56,869 nt of DNA from Gloeopeniophorella convolvens (Eukaryota > Basidiomycota > Agaricomycetes > Russulales), in contig WTXD01000106.1 in the NCBI GenBank assembly GCA_022496205.1, forward strand, positions 1 to 56,869, read 5' to 3'. This document shows positions 34,825 through 46,539 of this stretch, in pieces. Made by a program: the position numbers and the translations under genes. Each line of letters opens with the position of its first letter. Positions within the stretch are counted from its first letter, which is position 1. The notes beneath the pieces are model-generated. The model ran no database searches. It was not told the DNA's origin and was given only the letters and a program-made list of their open reading frames with translations.

Positions 34825-37471
34825 CCACCAGCTTTGGCGTGGCAGCAATCTTTACTGTTGGAAGTATACCTCATATCCCTTTCCATCTCGCTGCGCGCGC
34901 GTGTGGACAAACGCGTGCGGATCCCTTTTACCCTACAGTTTCTGTAGTCCCGGGCGCCCCGGCCCGGGCTTCTGCCATTTCGTATGCGCTGTCTCGCGCG
35001 CGCGCTCTGCTCACAGCACAAAGGCATTCGCTTCTATTTCCCCGAAAATTTCCTACTGTATAGCTGTGGCTGATAGACTTATGACCGACCGTTCATATCA
35101 TGGGCCCCTCAGTTCTCGTCCACGTATTGTGCGAGTGACTGAGGTGAGCGATAGTGATCTTGTCTTGTACACCTGTATACTTATTCTGCCTAGCCGGCGT
35201 TTGCTTACTTACAGCACCGCTGTCTCACGCTTTAGCGAAGAGCTCGATTCTTCTGATGCCTGGCATTTATTCTACATTCACCTCCCTCCTACCATCAGGC
35301 CTCACCCGGGCCCTCCCGTATGACTTTTGTGCACAACATAATGCTCCCAGATAGCTACTGGTGAGCTCACAATGACGCCTCGCCACCGCATGCCCTGGCG
35401 CATGCACCTTGCGACTGCACTCTGCGTGGGTAGGTCGAATAAGTGCCTGTGCCACGCAGGAGGCAGGACGGCCGAGAAGCGCGTTGGAAGCGTTGGCCGT
35501 GATTCGAACGCGGAGTGGTGTGCGTGTATGGGTGCCAGTGCGCGCGCACCATGCGCGCACCGGCCGGAGGTGAATTGTTATGGGTTTAGGATTCTACCGG
35601 CTGGGTGATAGCCGGTAGCTCGTGATTGATGGGTGGTGGATATAAGGACGTCGTCCTCGCGTCGAGGACGATAGCCTTTTTGTACCTACTTCACGAGTCA
35701 CCGAATTCACCAGAATTCACCCCACTAGTATGGTGGGTCCTGGTTACTTTTGGAGTGCATCAAGGACTACCGATGCTACATCTTTTTAACCACCGCATAC
35801 TGAAGTAGTACTAGTAAAGCCAAAAAAAAAAACCCCCTATACTCATAACAAAACATGACTACACCCAAGAACCAAACTCCCCCTGCGCGTATGGAGGCCG
35901 GGAGTGGACAGCTGCGATCGGAAGAACAAACAAACCATTTATGGCAACTGGTGGACATGTGATTACGGATGGGGAAAAGTTTCTATGATTGTGAACCTAG
36001 CGTTGATTGGTATGCGCTTGTCACACAGTCACAGCTGCAGCGTATCCACACGATCGAAAGTTGAGGTTAGCGTTCATTTCGTGGTGCTTACCATGGTCTT
36101 GTGTGAGCTCTGCATGCACTGTGTCCGGGCTATCCATAGAGAGAGCACCCGGTGAGCAAGGAGAACTTGTCTAGCATCAATATGGTCAATATGTACCATC
36201 TGTGGAAGTATCTATTGGAGCGCAAGTCGCGTTCCGCCTTCGGACTTCTGACCGGGCCGGTTTCCCGGATCCTCTCCTGCTGCCTCCGCTACTCCCTCTT
36301 CCGCCTCGCTCGACCACTTTCTCTCTAGCACTTGCATGCAAGAATTGACCCCAGCCTTAACCTGCACTGTATGATAATGCGCAGCAGAACTATGCAGCTG
36401 CAGTTGAAGAAATGACGGGCGCATCATCACTTTATGTACATTTTTGTTGCACCTAGCATTTTGAGCTCCAGCTCCCGAAACCTCATGTGATTGTCCCCAT
36501 GTAAATGCTGTACAATACTCCTATTACCTTTGAGTATACATTGCAGTAACTGCTGGCTACGAATATCAGCGTTTCCACACCTCATGTCGCCCCTTCCTCG
36601 TGTCTCCCCTTTGTTCACTCTCTCTCACTCGACTTTGCTTCACGCCGCTACACGTCCTTGTTCCGAACCTACCTGAACTTCACCAGTATCAGCGTGCGTG
36701 GACTAGGGAGGTGCACACGCGCACACCGGCAGCGCTCGCTGTGCGCTTGGCTCTCGCGCACCACCGCGCCCACGAAGGCATCTTCATCACTGCAGGCGTG
36801 ACTATCTCGACCTCCATGCCCACGCATACCTGCACAGCGTCACACCACATCAACTCAGATCCACTGGCACAGCCATGCCATACATGGCGTTCAGAGTAAG
36901 CTCCTTCATCGCCACGGCGTGTGCGCCCTGTTTGCACTTGCGAAGAATGGCAGCCTGTTGCGCATCGAAAAGCTGAACCTGCGCGTGTGCACAGGTTCAG
37001 CAGCTACTGGTGCCTGTGGGGAGCATGTGTGTCACCCAGGTTCTGCACGAGCAGGAGCAGAACGGGGCCCGCGGGGTCCACGTGTGCATGTGCGACATGC
37101 GCAGCGAGGTGGTATCAACATCTGCATTGCGCCGTGTGAGTGGAAGTTTTGCGCACAGGCGCTGCACGCACCAGCTGCAACAAAGGACCAGTCCTCCTAC
37201 GAGGCGGTACACGAGTGGGGGGTAGGTCGCAGATGCGCCGGGGCCGCTGTAACCGTGTCAGACGTGCGCAGAGGAGGACAGAAAATAGAAGGACATGCGT
37301 CGATGACGTGCACTGGCACAATGTCCGAGTCGATCGTGTGCACCATGCGAGTGCGCAGCAATGTCTTGCAACCAGAGGATATAGTCGAAGCTGCCGGGCA
37401 CGCTGGCCAGCGCTCTTAAAAAGCCTGTCATCTGGACTTTGGGGCGTAGATCTGCAGACGGAAATCATGCA
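34825..37471. other. No recognised gene; includes partial repeat R3 near 36220-36390
   Basis: About 35090-35330 has coding-like text just beyond the large gene without motifs. 36220-36390 repeats part of element R3 (gcgcaagtcgcgttccgc, then ccgggccg, ctctctagc and attg-ccccagcctt-aac words). 36900-37440 is rich in TGCAC/GTGCA words in both orientations. None of the overlapping frames has a recognisable domain. Confidence 0.4.
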
Positions 37472-37800
37472 CGAATGGCATCTGTGTGCGCTTGAGGGCG
37501 TGAGGGCGGGTGGTGTATGTCGAATGGGGTGCACCGCTGGGCAGTAATATGTGTCACTGGAAGCAGGGGCGACAGCTTGAAGGAGGACCGGAGCAGTAGG
37601 CAGATGCTGTTCGAGTCAAGCGCAAGTCGCGTTCCGCGCTCCGACTTGCAGCCGGGCCGCTCCCCCGGACCCTATCCCGCCGGATGCCCCCGTCCACTCG
37701 CACTTCCGCACCGCTCGCCTCAATTCTCTCTAGCTCTCGCATCCGAAAATCGGCCCCAGCCTCAACTCCAAATACATGACGATGCCGAGCACAGGCTTCC
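37472..37800 (+). repeat. Dispersed repeat R3, copy at 37.5 kb
   Basis: Matches 47840-48043 almost base for base from the word aatggca.ctgtgtg through gtatgtcgaatggggtgca, cactggaagcaggggcgaca, agcaggcagatgctgttcga and gccgggccgctcccccg. Its second half continues with text also seen near 36220-36390. No terminal repeats or target duplications could be found and no protein is evident. It lies on the distal side of Myb copy 3. Confidence 0.65.
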
Positions 37801-38049
37801 GAGCAACCTCATCCTGACAACCCCGACTCTGTACCATTGCCGCCCGCGTCCCCCTTTCTCGATTGAGCTCGCCACTCTATCGCCCCAGATTTGATGCGAG
37901 ACTGTCACACCATCGACAGACAGATGCGTCTGGCCTTGTGTAGGATTGCACTATTATTTAGTATTTTTATTGCGTGTACCTGATCGATCGAGCATGAAAA
38001 TTGTCTGCTTGTAGCCGTCCACCCCCGGCCTCCATAGTCACGTTGCCTA

Positions 38050-39420
38050 TTGTATGCAGTGCGAGTAATATACAGCATCATTCTACGGTAAAGGGGCAGA
38101 AGGGAGCACGATCTGCTGGGCAAGTTCTCGGACGATGTCTGTTACTTGTAAGCTGCGTCGGTGGGTGCATTTGTCTAAACATACCCTTGTGCGTCGCCCC
38201 TCGCACGCTCACTCTGGCTTTCAACGCGCCCCATTTCTTCCGAAGCACGAGCGGGCTCCATGCGTTCCAAGCTTCGTCGCGCAGCGAGTTCCAATCGATC
38301 GGCAGATTCATCATCCACTTGGCACGATCGGATTCTGGTCGTGCGGCATGTCAAAGAAACGCTTCAAGGCGTCCAAATTGCTCACTTTTGAACGAGAACA
38401 AGTTGTCCGCCTCGGTCCACGCAGGCTCCTTGCCGCCAGCCGACGACCCGGGCTCTTAATTGGGCATCCCTTCGCTCCGATCAGTCGCTGCGAATAGGCA
38501 TTGTGTGCGCGTCCACGTACCACTTGTGTTTACACTGACGCGTGGTCCTCGAGTGGTTCATCCGTCGGGATGCTTCAGCCCAGAATCCCCGCGAGTCAAA
38601 CAGGCTCCCTCGGATGCAAGGTCTTGGACAACGGTCAGGAACTGCGTCTCTTCGTCAACGGACCAGGGCCCTGGCGCAACGTGTCAGCAATGCGCGTTGT
38701 GTGCGGAGGATGTGATTATGCACCCGACTTGCGCTCGCTGTGCTCGACTTTCGTGACGAAATGGGCCCGCGCATCCTCTGGCGTCCTGCCGACCGCTATT
38801 GCAACCTTGTCCCATTTGCGATCGTGTTCTTGGACAGCCCTATGAATATGTCAAAGAGAGTATGACCCATAGTAAGTGCACACCTACTGCTCCAACCCCT
38901 TGTTAGCCAGAGTACTCCACTTACCGCGCCTCCCCAACGGAGCGCGCGCCCGGCGTACATGGTTGAAGACGGATCTGAGGGGTCTCATGGGAACAGCGCG
39001 GGCTGGTAACACACGATCAGAACGGGGGAAGCGTGGAGAGCATCCTGTCTTACCGACGTAGGGCCAGAACCCGTCTGTTGCTTCATTAAAATCAAGTCCA
39101 CAACTTGATCATTGGTGAGACCGTGCTCCTATGGAGTACGTCAGTAGAGCACACCGCTCGACTGATCCACGCACCTCTTGATAGCTGCCTATAGCAGCAT
39201 CAATTTGATCTCGTTCTGCGCGCGAGAAGGGGCCCTTGTTGTAGGGAACGTCTAACCTCCCCCTCTAAGCATGCTCCAATCAGGCGGTATATCGACGTAC
39301 TGAGTCTTTGAAGCTCGTCCGAATCCACCCATTTGGTGGCCAGGTATTCTTGGGGATCGTCGACAGCGGAACCGGGAGCGGCCGCAGAGACATCGGTTCT
39401 GTAGAATATGTTCATTTCTT
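38050..39420 (-). pseudogene. Reb1-type Myb protein, copy 3, frameshifted
   Basis: ATG on the minus strand at 39417-39415 begins M-N-I-F-Y-R-T-D-V-S-A-A-A-P, followed without interruption by D-D-P-Q-E-Y-L-A-T-K-W-V-D-S-D-E-L. This is the best N-terminus among the copies. Next come V-P-Y-N-K-G-P-F (about 39245-39220) and L-T-N-D-Q-V-V-D-L-I-L-M-K-Q (about 39115-39075), where one base is missing before G-F-W-P. Myb repeats follow between about 38990 and 38560. The third repeat, D-W-N-S-L-R-D-E-A-W-N-A-W...L-R-K-K-W, reads at about 38300-38235. Homology to copy 2 stops near 38054, just after the shared word catcattctacgg. Divergent partner: the Spt5-like gene at 40138. Loss of function is likely but rests on single-base changes. 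Confidence 0.62.
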
Positions 39421-39623
39421 GCCAGGCTCAAGAACTCCGTAATTGACGTGTTTGTCATTGTGCACTTTACTCACAGGTCTCACAATGGTATATACTAATT
39501 TCTACTGAAGATTACGCACTCTACTATATCTAATGTGGTGCGGGAGGCGGGGTGTCTGCGGCGGAGTGAGAGAGGCGGAACGAAAGGGACCAGTAAGCAC
39601 GTGCCCTTGTCAATATGCTGAAT

Positions 39624-39747
39624 GCAGGTTAGGGTGACCCCAGCTCCCACGGCAGGTAGCGGTCCGGGTGCTCGCACTCCCAGTCGCTCACTGCTCCGGG
39701 CCGAAGCAAGTGCCGCCGCCCGGAGCCCAAAGGTCACCCTAACCTGC
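39624..39747. promoter_or_regulatory. Inverted repeat GCAGGTTAGGGTGACC, 92-base spacer (cassette 3)
   Basis: Arms at 39624-39639 and 39732-39747 are exact reverse complements. The surrounding words cacgtgccctt upstream and aatgcgatatta downstream also match cassette 1. It stands roughly 200 bases from the Myb start and 400 bases from the Spt5-like start, inside their common upstream region. Confidence 0.78.
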
Positions 39748-40085
39748 CAATGCGATATTATCACGGCGGCAAACGCCGTAACAACTCTTCCACTTCCGTC
39801 TTTTCGTCCACCGCCCAACCTCGCCATCGCGTATAAGTCTGTAGTACGGCTTTGTAGAGTACATAATGAATACAGTAGCTGTCGCACCCTAAATGCATTA
39901 TGCCTCAACCATAGCCATCAAATGACCTTATCTTGATCGTTGAAACGAGGTGACCGGCCTGAATAGAGGCGTTACACCTCGATCTGAGGTTGCCGCATGC
40001 ACGGTGATATTGTGAGTGTTAAATGACGTCCTTGTTGCACATATTGAACGATCTTTCACAGGGCCTCATTGAAACAGAACGCCGT

Positions 40086-40100
40086 TGTATATATATATAC
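40086..40100 (+). promoter_or_regulatory. TATA-like run ahead of the Spt5-like gene
   Basis: Seven TA steps (gtatatatatatatac) end 38 bases before the ATG at 40138, with a pyrimidine-rich cactaccctcactaccctcctccc stretch between. The counterpart in cassette 1 (near 16840) is much weaker. Plausible core promoter. Confidence 0.5.
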
Positions 40101-40137
40101 ACTACCCTCACTACCCTCCTCCCGTTCATCCACAACA

Positions 40138-42855
40138 ATGGAGCAACTTCAATACACGGTGCGCCCCGTCGCGCGCCGCTCGGACGTGTATACTGACTTT
40201 TGCCAGGTCGCTGACTTGATTGATGATGAAGCGGAGGTTGATTACGACGAGGAAGAGGAGGTTGAAGAAGATGAAGAGCTAAGTGCGTCCAGACGTATCT
40301 GCCCATCTATCAACTTACTGATGCTGATATTCATGTAGGGGATTTTCTGGACGACTCGGAGACGTTGGACGCACGCAGTTCGCCACCCCCACCCCCTCTC
40401 GCGCCCCGGGCACGGCTTCCCTTTCGATCCCGATAACCTCGATCAAGAGGCCGCCGAGATTCGCGCTCGTTACGGCCCGCGCAAAGCTCCTCATGGACCC
40501 CAGGTGCTGAAGCATGAAAGCCATGCACCGCAGGCCATACTACATCCAACCGCGTCGGATGACGGGGTTTTTGCCATCCGCGTCAGGGTAGGCCGTTTGC
40601 CTTCACGCCGATTTCCTGTCACTGACGCACACGCAGAATGACGCGGAATCATATGTCCTTCATCTTCTCGTGGAGCGTTGGAGGGCAGTACCCCCTCACT
40701 CTGCACCCGTCAAGGCCGCGTTCACGCGCGCATCGATCCCGGGGTACCTCCTGGTGGAAGCGTCGTCACCCGCAGACGCGATCCGCAGCGTCCAGGGGTT
40801 CTCCGCGGTTTTCCACAGCGTCCCTCCACGCCTGATCGCCCTTGATGGCCGGCACGAGCTTCTTGCACGGCCACGCGAGTCAACCGAGATCACCCAAGGA
40901 CAATGGGTTCGCTGTACTCGCGGCCGGTACAAGGGCGACGTCGGCGTCGTGCGCGATGTCCACTGGGGCGACGCCAGCCTCGTCGTTGTGCTCGTCCCGC
41001 GTCTCAAGTCCCCTTCTCTCACTGTCACCTCGGGAAAGAGAAAGCGTGCGGCGCGCCCAGATCCGTGCTTGTGGTTTTATGAAGACCTCGTGCGCTCCTT
41101 TGGCGCGCGGAAGGTTACGCGCGCTGTGCAGGAAGAGTCCGCGCCGTACATCTTTGCGGGCGAAACGTTCGAGCGCGGGCTCGTGATGAAGTCTGTCTCG
41201 CTCGGATGCGTCGAGCCTACAACCTCCATTCCCGAACGCGTCGGGGTATTTGCTGCTATCCCGGCGATACGCGCGCATCCCCTCTTCCACGAATCCATCG
41301 TCACCTCTGCCCAAGATGCTCTCAAACCAGGAGATCGAGTACAGGTCACAAAGGGCGAGTTTGTAGGCTCTACCGGCACCATCCGCTCCAACCTCAATTC
41401 GGTCGCGCGCATCTCCGGTATCGTCCCCCAGCAAAAGGGTGAGCAAACCTTCGAATTGCACGTCGGGACCCTGTGCCCGTACTTCCTCCCGGGGGACCAC
41501 ATCAAATCACGGTTCCGGGAGAGTGCCGGAATGGTCGTGTCAGTATCACTAGAAGAGGCCGAAGCGACGTACGTGGACTCGGACACCCACGAGGAGGTAA
41601 GTGCCCACTACTGCGACTCAACAATGCGCTGAGAAATGAGCAGATCACCGTCTCGGTGTACTACCTCGTGTCCTCCGAGCCGGACTTCGACTTTGCTCGC
41701 ATCGTACCTGGAGCGCGAGTGCGGTGGTCCTACCTGGTCGGCGAGAAGATGCCAGCCTTCATCGAGGGTGTGGTCACCTCCACGGATCGCGACACCGTCA
41801 CCATCAGAGTGGACGAGAGGTTTGAAGGGCCCTCACGGAAAGCGGTGATGTATATCTCAACCAAAGTCATAATGTCAACTGATTGATGGTGATAGGTCCA
41901 ACCGGTCGTGGCGCCGAAGCACCAGGTGCAACTCCTGGGACCGAGGGACCGTCAAGCGCGCGTATCCGAGCGCACCCCTTGATGAACCAGCAGGTTGTGA
42001 TCAAGAAAGGACCTTTCAAGGGCTACAGGGCCATCGTGAAAACGGTGTCTTCCGACGGCCCTACGGTGGAGCTCGCAGCCAAACTTTCACAACATGGCTC
42101 CAAGGGGCAACAAATCCCCTGGTCATTCATCACATCCGCGTAAGTTCAAAAACAATGGCAATTCCATGGCTTATCGTCCACCAGGCCAAGTGCTCTAGAA
42201 GCCTCGGAGAGGCAGGCCGAACTCCACGCCCCGCGCGTCCCTACACCGCCGCCACACGAGACTGTACAGGAACGAGATGCGACGCCGCCTCCAGCTATAG
42301 AAGAACGCTTCGGCCAACCCTCGATCAGTCGGAGAGAACTTCCTCGGTCGTCCATGGCGAGGTTCTCTCACATTCAAAGAGGTGGGTTCCCCATATGCGA
42401 TGGTGTTAGTGCTAACCGGAAATATTATAGACGGCGAACGCTGGATGCTCTTGCCCGAGTTCAGGCGTGTCCTGAACATGCGTGAATTCGCGTGCACAGT
42501 TCATCCGACAAGGGGCGCATTCGAGGGTGGCATCTACGATGACGCGAGCGCCTTGACAGTTCCGGCATCTGGACGGACTATGGAACCACGAGAGAACGAG
42601 GTGGTGGTTCGAGTCGCAAACCAACGCCGGGGATACGTTCAAACTTCGATCCCCCCACATCTCCTCACTCGTTGTAATCCTGCGATAGGCACTGAAGTCC
42701 TTGTTTTGCGGGGCTTACACTGTGGAAGGATTGGCAGTGTCGAAAAAATAGGCAAGGATGGGCGTTGTAAAGTGAGGTTCCCCGCGACGTACCCGGACCC
42801 GGGCGAGTCGGACGTGTTCCCTCCTGTAGATATTGCATCCATCTCCGGCTCGTAG
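40138..42855 (+). CDS. Spt5-like transcription elongation factor family protein (NGN plus KOW domains), copy 2
   Basis: ATG 40138 opens M-E-Q-L-Q-Y-T-V-R-P, then the acidic stretch D-Y-D-E-E-E-E-V-E-E-D-E-E typical of Spt5 N-termini and an intron (about 40282-40337). A NusG N-terminal-like domain lies at about 40640-40870 (S-I-P-G-Y-L-L-V-E-A...V-F-H-S-V-P...L-I-A). KOW-type blocks follow: G-Q-W-V-R-C...G-V-V-R-D (40900), D-R-V-Q-V-T-K-G-E-F-V-G-S-T-G (41330), G-A-R-V-R-W...I-E-G-V-V (41710), Q-V-V-I-K-K-G-P-F-K-G-Y (41990) and V-L-V-L-R-G-L-H-C-G-R-I-G (42690), ending at TAG 42853-42855. True Spt5 holds RNA polymerase with Spt4; this divergent multi-copy member may do something else. Two joins (near 40390 and 41885) do not keep frame cleanly, so the copy may be slightly damaged. 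Confidence 0.68.
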
Positions 42856-43786
42856 TTGTAACATGAATGCCTTGCGATCTCACGGTGACCGATGGTCTCG
42901 GTTCCAGCCGTTGCAGAGCCGATCGCTCCGCTCACGTCTGCAACGTCTGGGGTATTTCGTATAAATAGCGATCTGTACTTGGTGACATTTTCGTCGGACG
43001 AGACAGGCGGGACCGGACCGGACCGTGAGAAGGGTGACGAAAAGACGCAACTCGTTTTCACTGAGTGTGACATGTGACAATCACGCACCTCGCTGGACTT
43101 CGACTCGTTCGCCCCGAGTCTGCGCTCCTGTGATGGCCCACTGGGGCTCCTTCTAAATGCGTGAGTCTCTGTCCTCGCATTGACTCGGAGACATGGCCAC
43201 TTGCCTGGGTTTTGTGCGAGTTGAAAGAGAGTCATCCCAAGGGAAAGACATAGACGAGAGAGAGATGAGGTCAAGAATGACAAGAGCATGAGCGCGAGAA
43301 GTCGGAATGGCGCGAGTGCGGGAACGCAAGACTGATATCAGCGTGGGTGCGATTCACGAGTAGACGGGACGGCAGCGAGCGGATTCGGATGAACTCGGAT
43401 GGCGGGTTTCGAGAACACAAGAGAGATGGATTACATTCGGCAGCAGACACGTGAGGGCTTTTATACATGGCAGTGGCAAGCAACAGGATCCGAGCACAAA
43501 TTGACTGTTGAGCACAGTTTGGAGTGGGAGGACGCGAGCGATCGGAGAAACAAAGTAAGAAGAATAAACCGGTACATATCGAGGCGCGTAAGGGTGCGAG
43601 GACAGTGGCGACGGGGACGAGGTGGATGAACATTCGTGGTGACGAGAGGAAGTGTGAGCACGAGGCGGCGGTCGGTAGCGAATGAAATAGATAACGAAAA
43701 CGTGCCGTTGCGGCGGCGTTGCATGCGCAGCGCACGCGACGGACTTACACTTCAGACCCCCACGCTATTTGTAGATTGTAGCTCCT
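42856..43786. other. No recognised gene
   Basis: Between the 3' ends of the convergent Spt5-like (+) and dioxygenase-fold (-) genes. Purine-rich on the plus strand from 43190 to 43700. Reading frames here overlap heavily and have low-complexity composition. No supported feature. Confidence 0.4.
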
Positions 43787-46045
43787 TTACGCTACGGTTG
43801 AGCTGGTTGGCTTGGAGACATATAATGACTTACCGTTATTCTCAGACCCCACTTTGTTTCGCGCCGCTGACTTCAAAGCGTTCGGGATGACATTTACGCG
43901 AGTCCATTGGCCGCGGTTGGGATCGGTTTTTGACAGGTTTTTCCACTGTCGCTTCGTTTCGCCAGCGTGTTCACAGCCAAAGGTACTAAGGCTTGTACCA
44001 TGGAGCGTCTTGGATGCATTCCATATCCAAATCAATTCTGGGGCCATCTCGACGATCACCTTGAAGTCACCATAGAAAAAATTACTTTCGTCGGGTGGAA
44101 TCTTAGAAGGTGTGTTAAGAGGAGAACCTATGGATTGAATATATGCGCCTGCACCTGAGGTGAGCGCTGAACCACCCGACCCAAAGAGACCGTTGCATCA
44201 CGGTCCAAATGTGCAGCTGCTCCATAAGCGAAGGAGCTGAATGCCGAATAGGTCGGGCGCGCTGCCAGATTTCGGATGTCTTTGCTCGCTTGATCCCATT
44301 GCTGTAGTTACCAGGTCAACGGAAGCCAATGTATGTAAGGGGTATCTTACCTTAGCCCAGTGAGGCATAAAGCCCTCAAGTAACGCATGGTACATGCACT
44401 GAATTGCTATAGCATGAATTAGTAAATGTGTCAGTGATGGAGAAACCAACTGCACCTGCATCGTGATGACGAATTTGGTCAACCATCTGCTTTTCCTCTC
44501 TGTGACGCCGTATAGTTGCAGGCTGTGAGCGTTCGCCCATCTTGGTGGGTTGCAGGTGGCTCTTATTGAGATCTGTGCGCAGGGCATGCACACCGATAGG
44601 TGTTCTACCCATGCAACCTGTAGCTGGCACACCACGGTCCAATGAATCTCTCATTCTACAGTGATTAGTCAGCGGGTGCGGCAAAAGAGACAAGGTAGGA
44701 TAACACACCTGATAGATGCAAGCACAGCCTGAGATTCCACTTGCATCCAGGTCTTCCAGTCGTCCAATTGTGCTAGCGATGCGTGGTGCATGGCAGGGTC
44801 CCAATAAATACAAGCTCCAACCTTGAAGGTAACAAAATAGGTAAGAGTTTAAGAGTTGATAGGAGAAGTAATGCACGTACAATGTGATCAAATCTGATTT
44901 CCTTGTCCTTATTAGCTTGGCCAGCATTGTAGAAGATGTAGGATGTCATAGGCAGTGAAGTCTCAGGATCTGGCCTCTTGATGCGTGTCCAGGTGTCATC
45001 GACGATGACGATTTTATCTCGGATCATCCCAGCTCGGACACAATGCGGTATGATCGCTGCATTCTCCACGACATATTTTCCTTTGAGTGCAGCAATTTCA
45101 GATTTAGACAAGCTATTTACCATCAGACTGGCGATATACTGTGTACAATGCAAACATACCGGTGGCAGGGAACCCAATTGGCCTTCTCGAAAGCCTCTCG
45201 GCCAAACTGCCTAAATGCCTTGAATTGTCTGTTGGCCCTCAGTGCGTAACGGGCTGTGTCTTTGATGTTTACACTGATAGAAGCTAAACCATGATATGTT
45301 TTACTTGCTCTACCAGTGTGATAGACGACAACATTTGTAAACGTGTCATAAATGTGCTGTCAAATGTTGTAGGATCGGACATGATCGCCTCCATGCAGCT
45401 GGTGAACAACGTAAGCAACACCCTCAAGAAGCTCGAAGCATGAACTATATCACCTTCTGGAGTGTTGTGAGATCCCAGCCCTACATATACTCAATAACTT
45501 TGCAATATAAGCCAGGCATGGGCTTACTTTGACCTTATTCTTGTTTCTTTCCCGGTTGGATTCTTCATAGTCGTGAAGCTGAGTAGAGGAGAACTGTGCC
45601 TCAGGCCCCTGAGAACCATTCTGCTTTTCTACTGCTATGGCCAGCTCCGCCTGGAAGAAATGAGTATAGAATGCCTCTGGAGTTAGGACCTTCGACTCCG
45701 GTTGGGCTTCCGTAGACAGCTTGTTTATGACGATGGTCAAGATCGCACGGATACCAGCCATGGCATGAGTAATGGCCAGTTCTTTGGTAGGTGGCTCATG
45801 CCTCGGGAGCGGTGGGGGTTTGAGCTCTACAGGTAAGGAATGGATCATTGGGCATGGTGATGCCTGGTGTGACAGTGAGACGTACCTGGAGGGTCAGCAG
45901 TTGACAATTCACCAGATAGCGAAGAATCACTCTCCAAAGATGACGAGGACGAGACAGACGATGATGGCAAGGATGAGACAGGTGATGATGACAAGGACGA
46001 GATAGGTGATGACATATCAACATCTTGATCGACATCTGAAGAGTA
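43787..46045 (-). CDS. Putative double-stranded beta-helix (2OG-Fe(II) dioxygenase-like) protein
   Basis: Multi-exon minus-strand gene. The N-terminus is serine-rich and acidic (M-S-S-P-I-S-S-L-S near 46012). Then E-L-K-P-P-P...F-F-Q-A-E-L-A-I-A (45826-45528) and F-T-S-C-M-E-A-I-M-S-D-P (about 45400) are followed by L-S-K-S-E-I-A-A-L-K-G (about 45110) and V-D-D-T-W-T-R-I-K-R-P-D (about 45000). The fold evidence is near the C-terminus. H-L-D-R-D (His 44211-44209) gives an H-x-D pair. After an intron, N-F-F-Y-G-D-F-K-V-I-V-E leads to I-W-I-W-N-A-S-K-T-L-H-G-T-S-L (His 44002-44000), the position of the distal iron ligand. I recall agaricomycete proteins with this H-x-D...W-I-W-x-x-x-x-x-H-G-T-S-L order. 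The substrate is unknown; relation to TET/JBP is possible but unproved. One exon join (45300-45420) could not be resolved. Confidence 0.5.
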
Positions 46046-46539
46046 GTACAGAGGGCATATGTCCGATAAAAGACAGAGTGCGAGATGATCACTGTGAACG
46101 CACCCATGGTTTGCATCGCAGAGTAAAGTGAGGGCTTGAGAGCGAAGATGGGCGAAGAGTCGATGATGACACGATAAGGCGGCCGTAGGACAGTGCGTGG
46201 CATTAGTACCGGCGTCGGCCTGAGGGCAGCCAATCGGTGTAGGGCGTTGGCATATTAGATCATGCTATTTAATGGCTTTGGTACTTAGAGCATAATAAGC
46301 TGCGCTTGGTGATTAATGGCGTGGTACGCATTGGCGCAGTGGAGCCCAGGGTATGTACAACATGCTACGATAACAAGAGCATGTGCCTACTGACCCGCCA
46401 CCAGAGGGAATCCTGGCTGTGGGAGGGGCAGCTCGCCCAATGCGAGGCCCGCCACCAACAACGCAACAACCTCTGGCGGCAGTATGAGCAAAATATCATA
46501 CACTGCGCGCAATGACTCATAGCTACGCACCTCGATGGG

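Noticed and set aside
35440..35580. Possible tRNA gene around a gttcgaatc word on the minus strand
   Set aside because: The T-arm has a mismatch and no acceptor stem or D-arm could be paired at the right distance; the GC-rich palindromic text explains the word.
36919..37547. Overlapping plus- and minus-strand frames near 37 kb
   Set aside because: All frames are open by composition; none shows a domain and the area overlaps repeat R3.
42639..43289. Minus-strand frame over the end of the Spt5-like gene
   Set aside because: Overlaps KOW coding sequence on the plus strand and has no motif.
43271..43735. Minus-strand frame between convergent genes
   Set aside because: Low-complexity composition from purine-rich DNA; no motif or homologous copy in the window.
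45360..45362. In-frame TGA in the dioxygenase-fold gene at 43.8-46.0 kb
   Set aside because: It lies in only one of two competing frames, and the other frame is also open, so the stop may never be translated.
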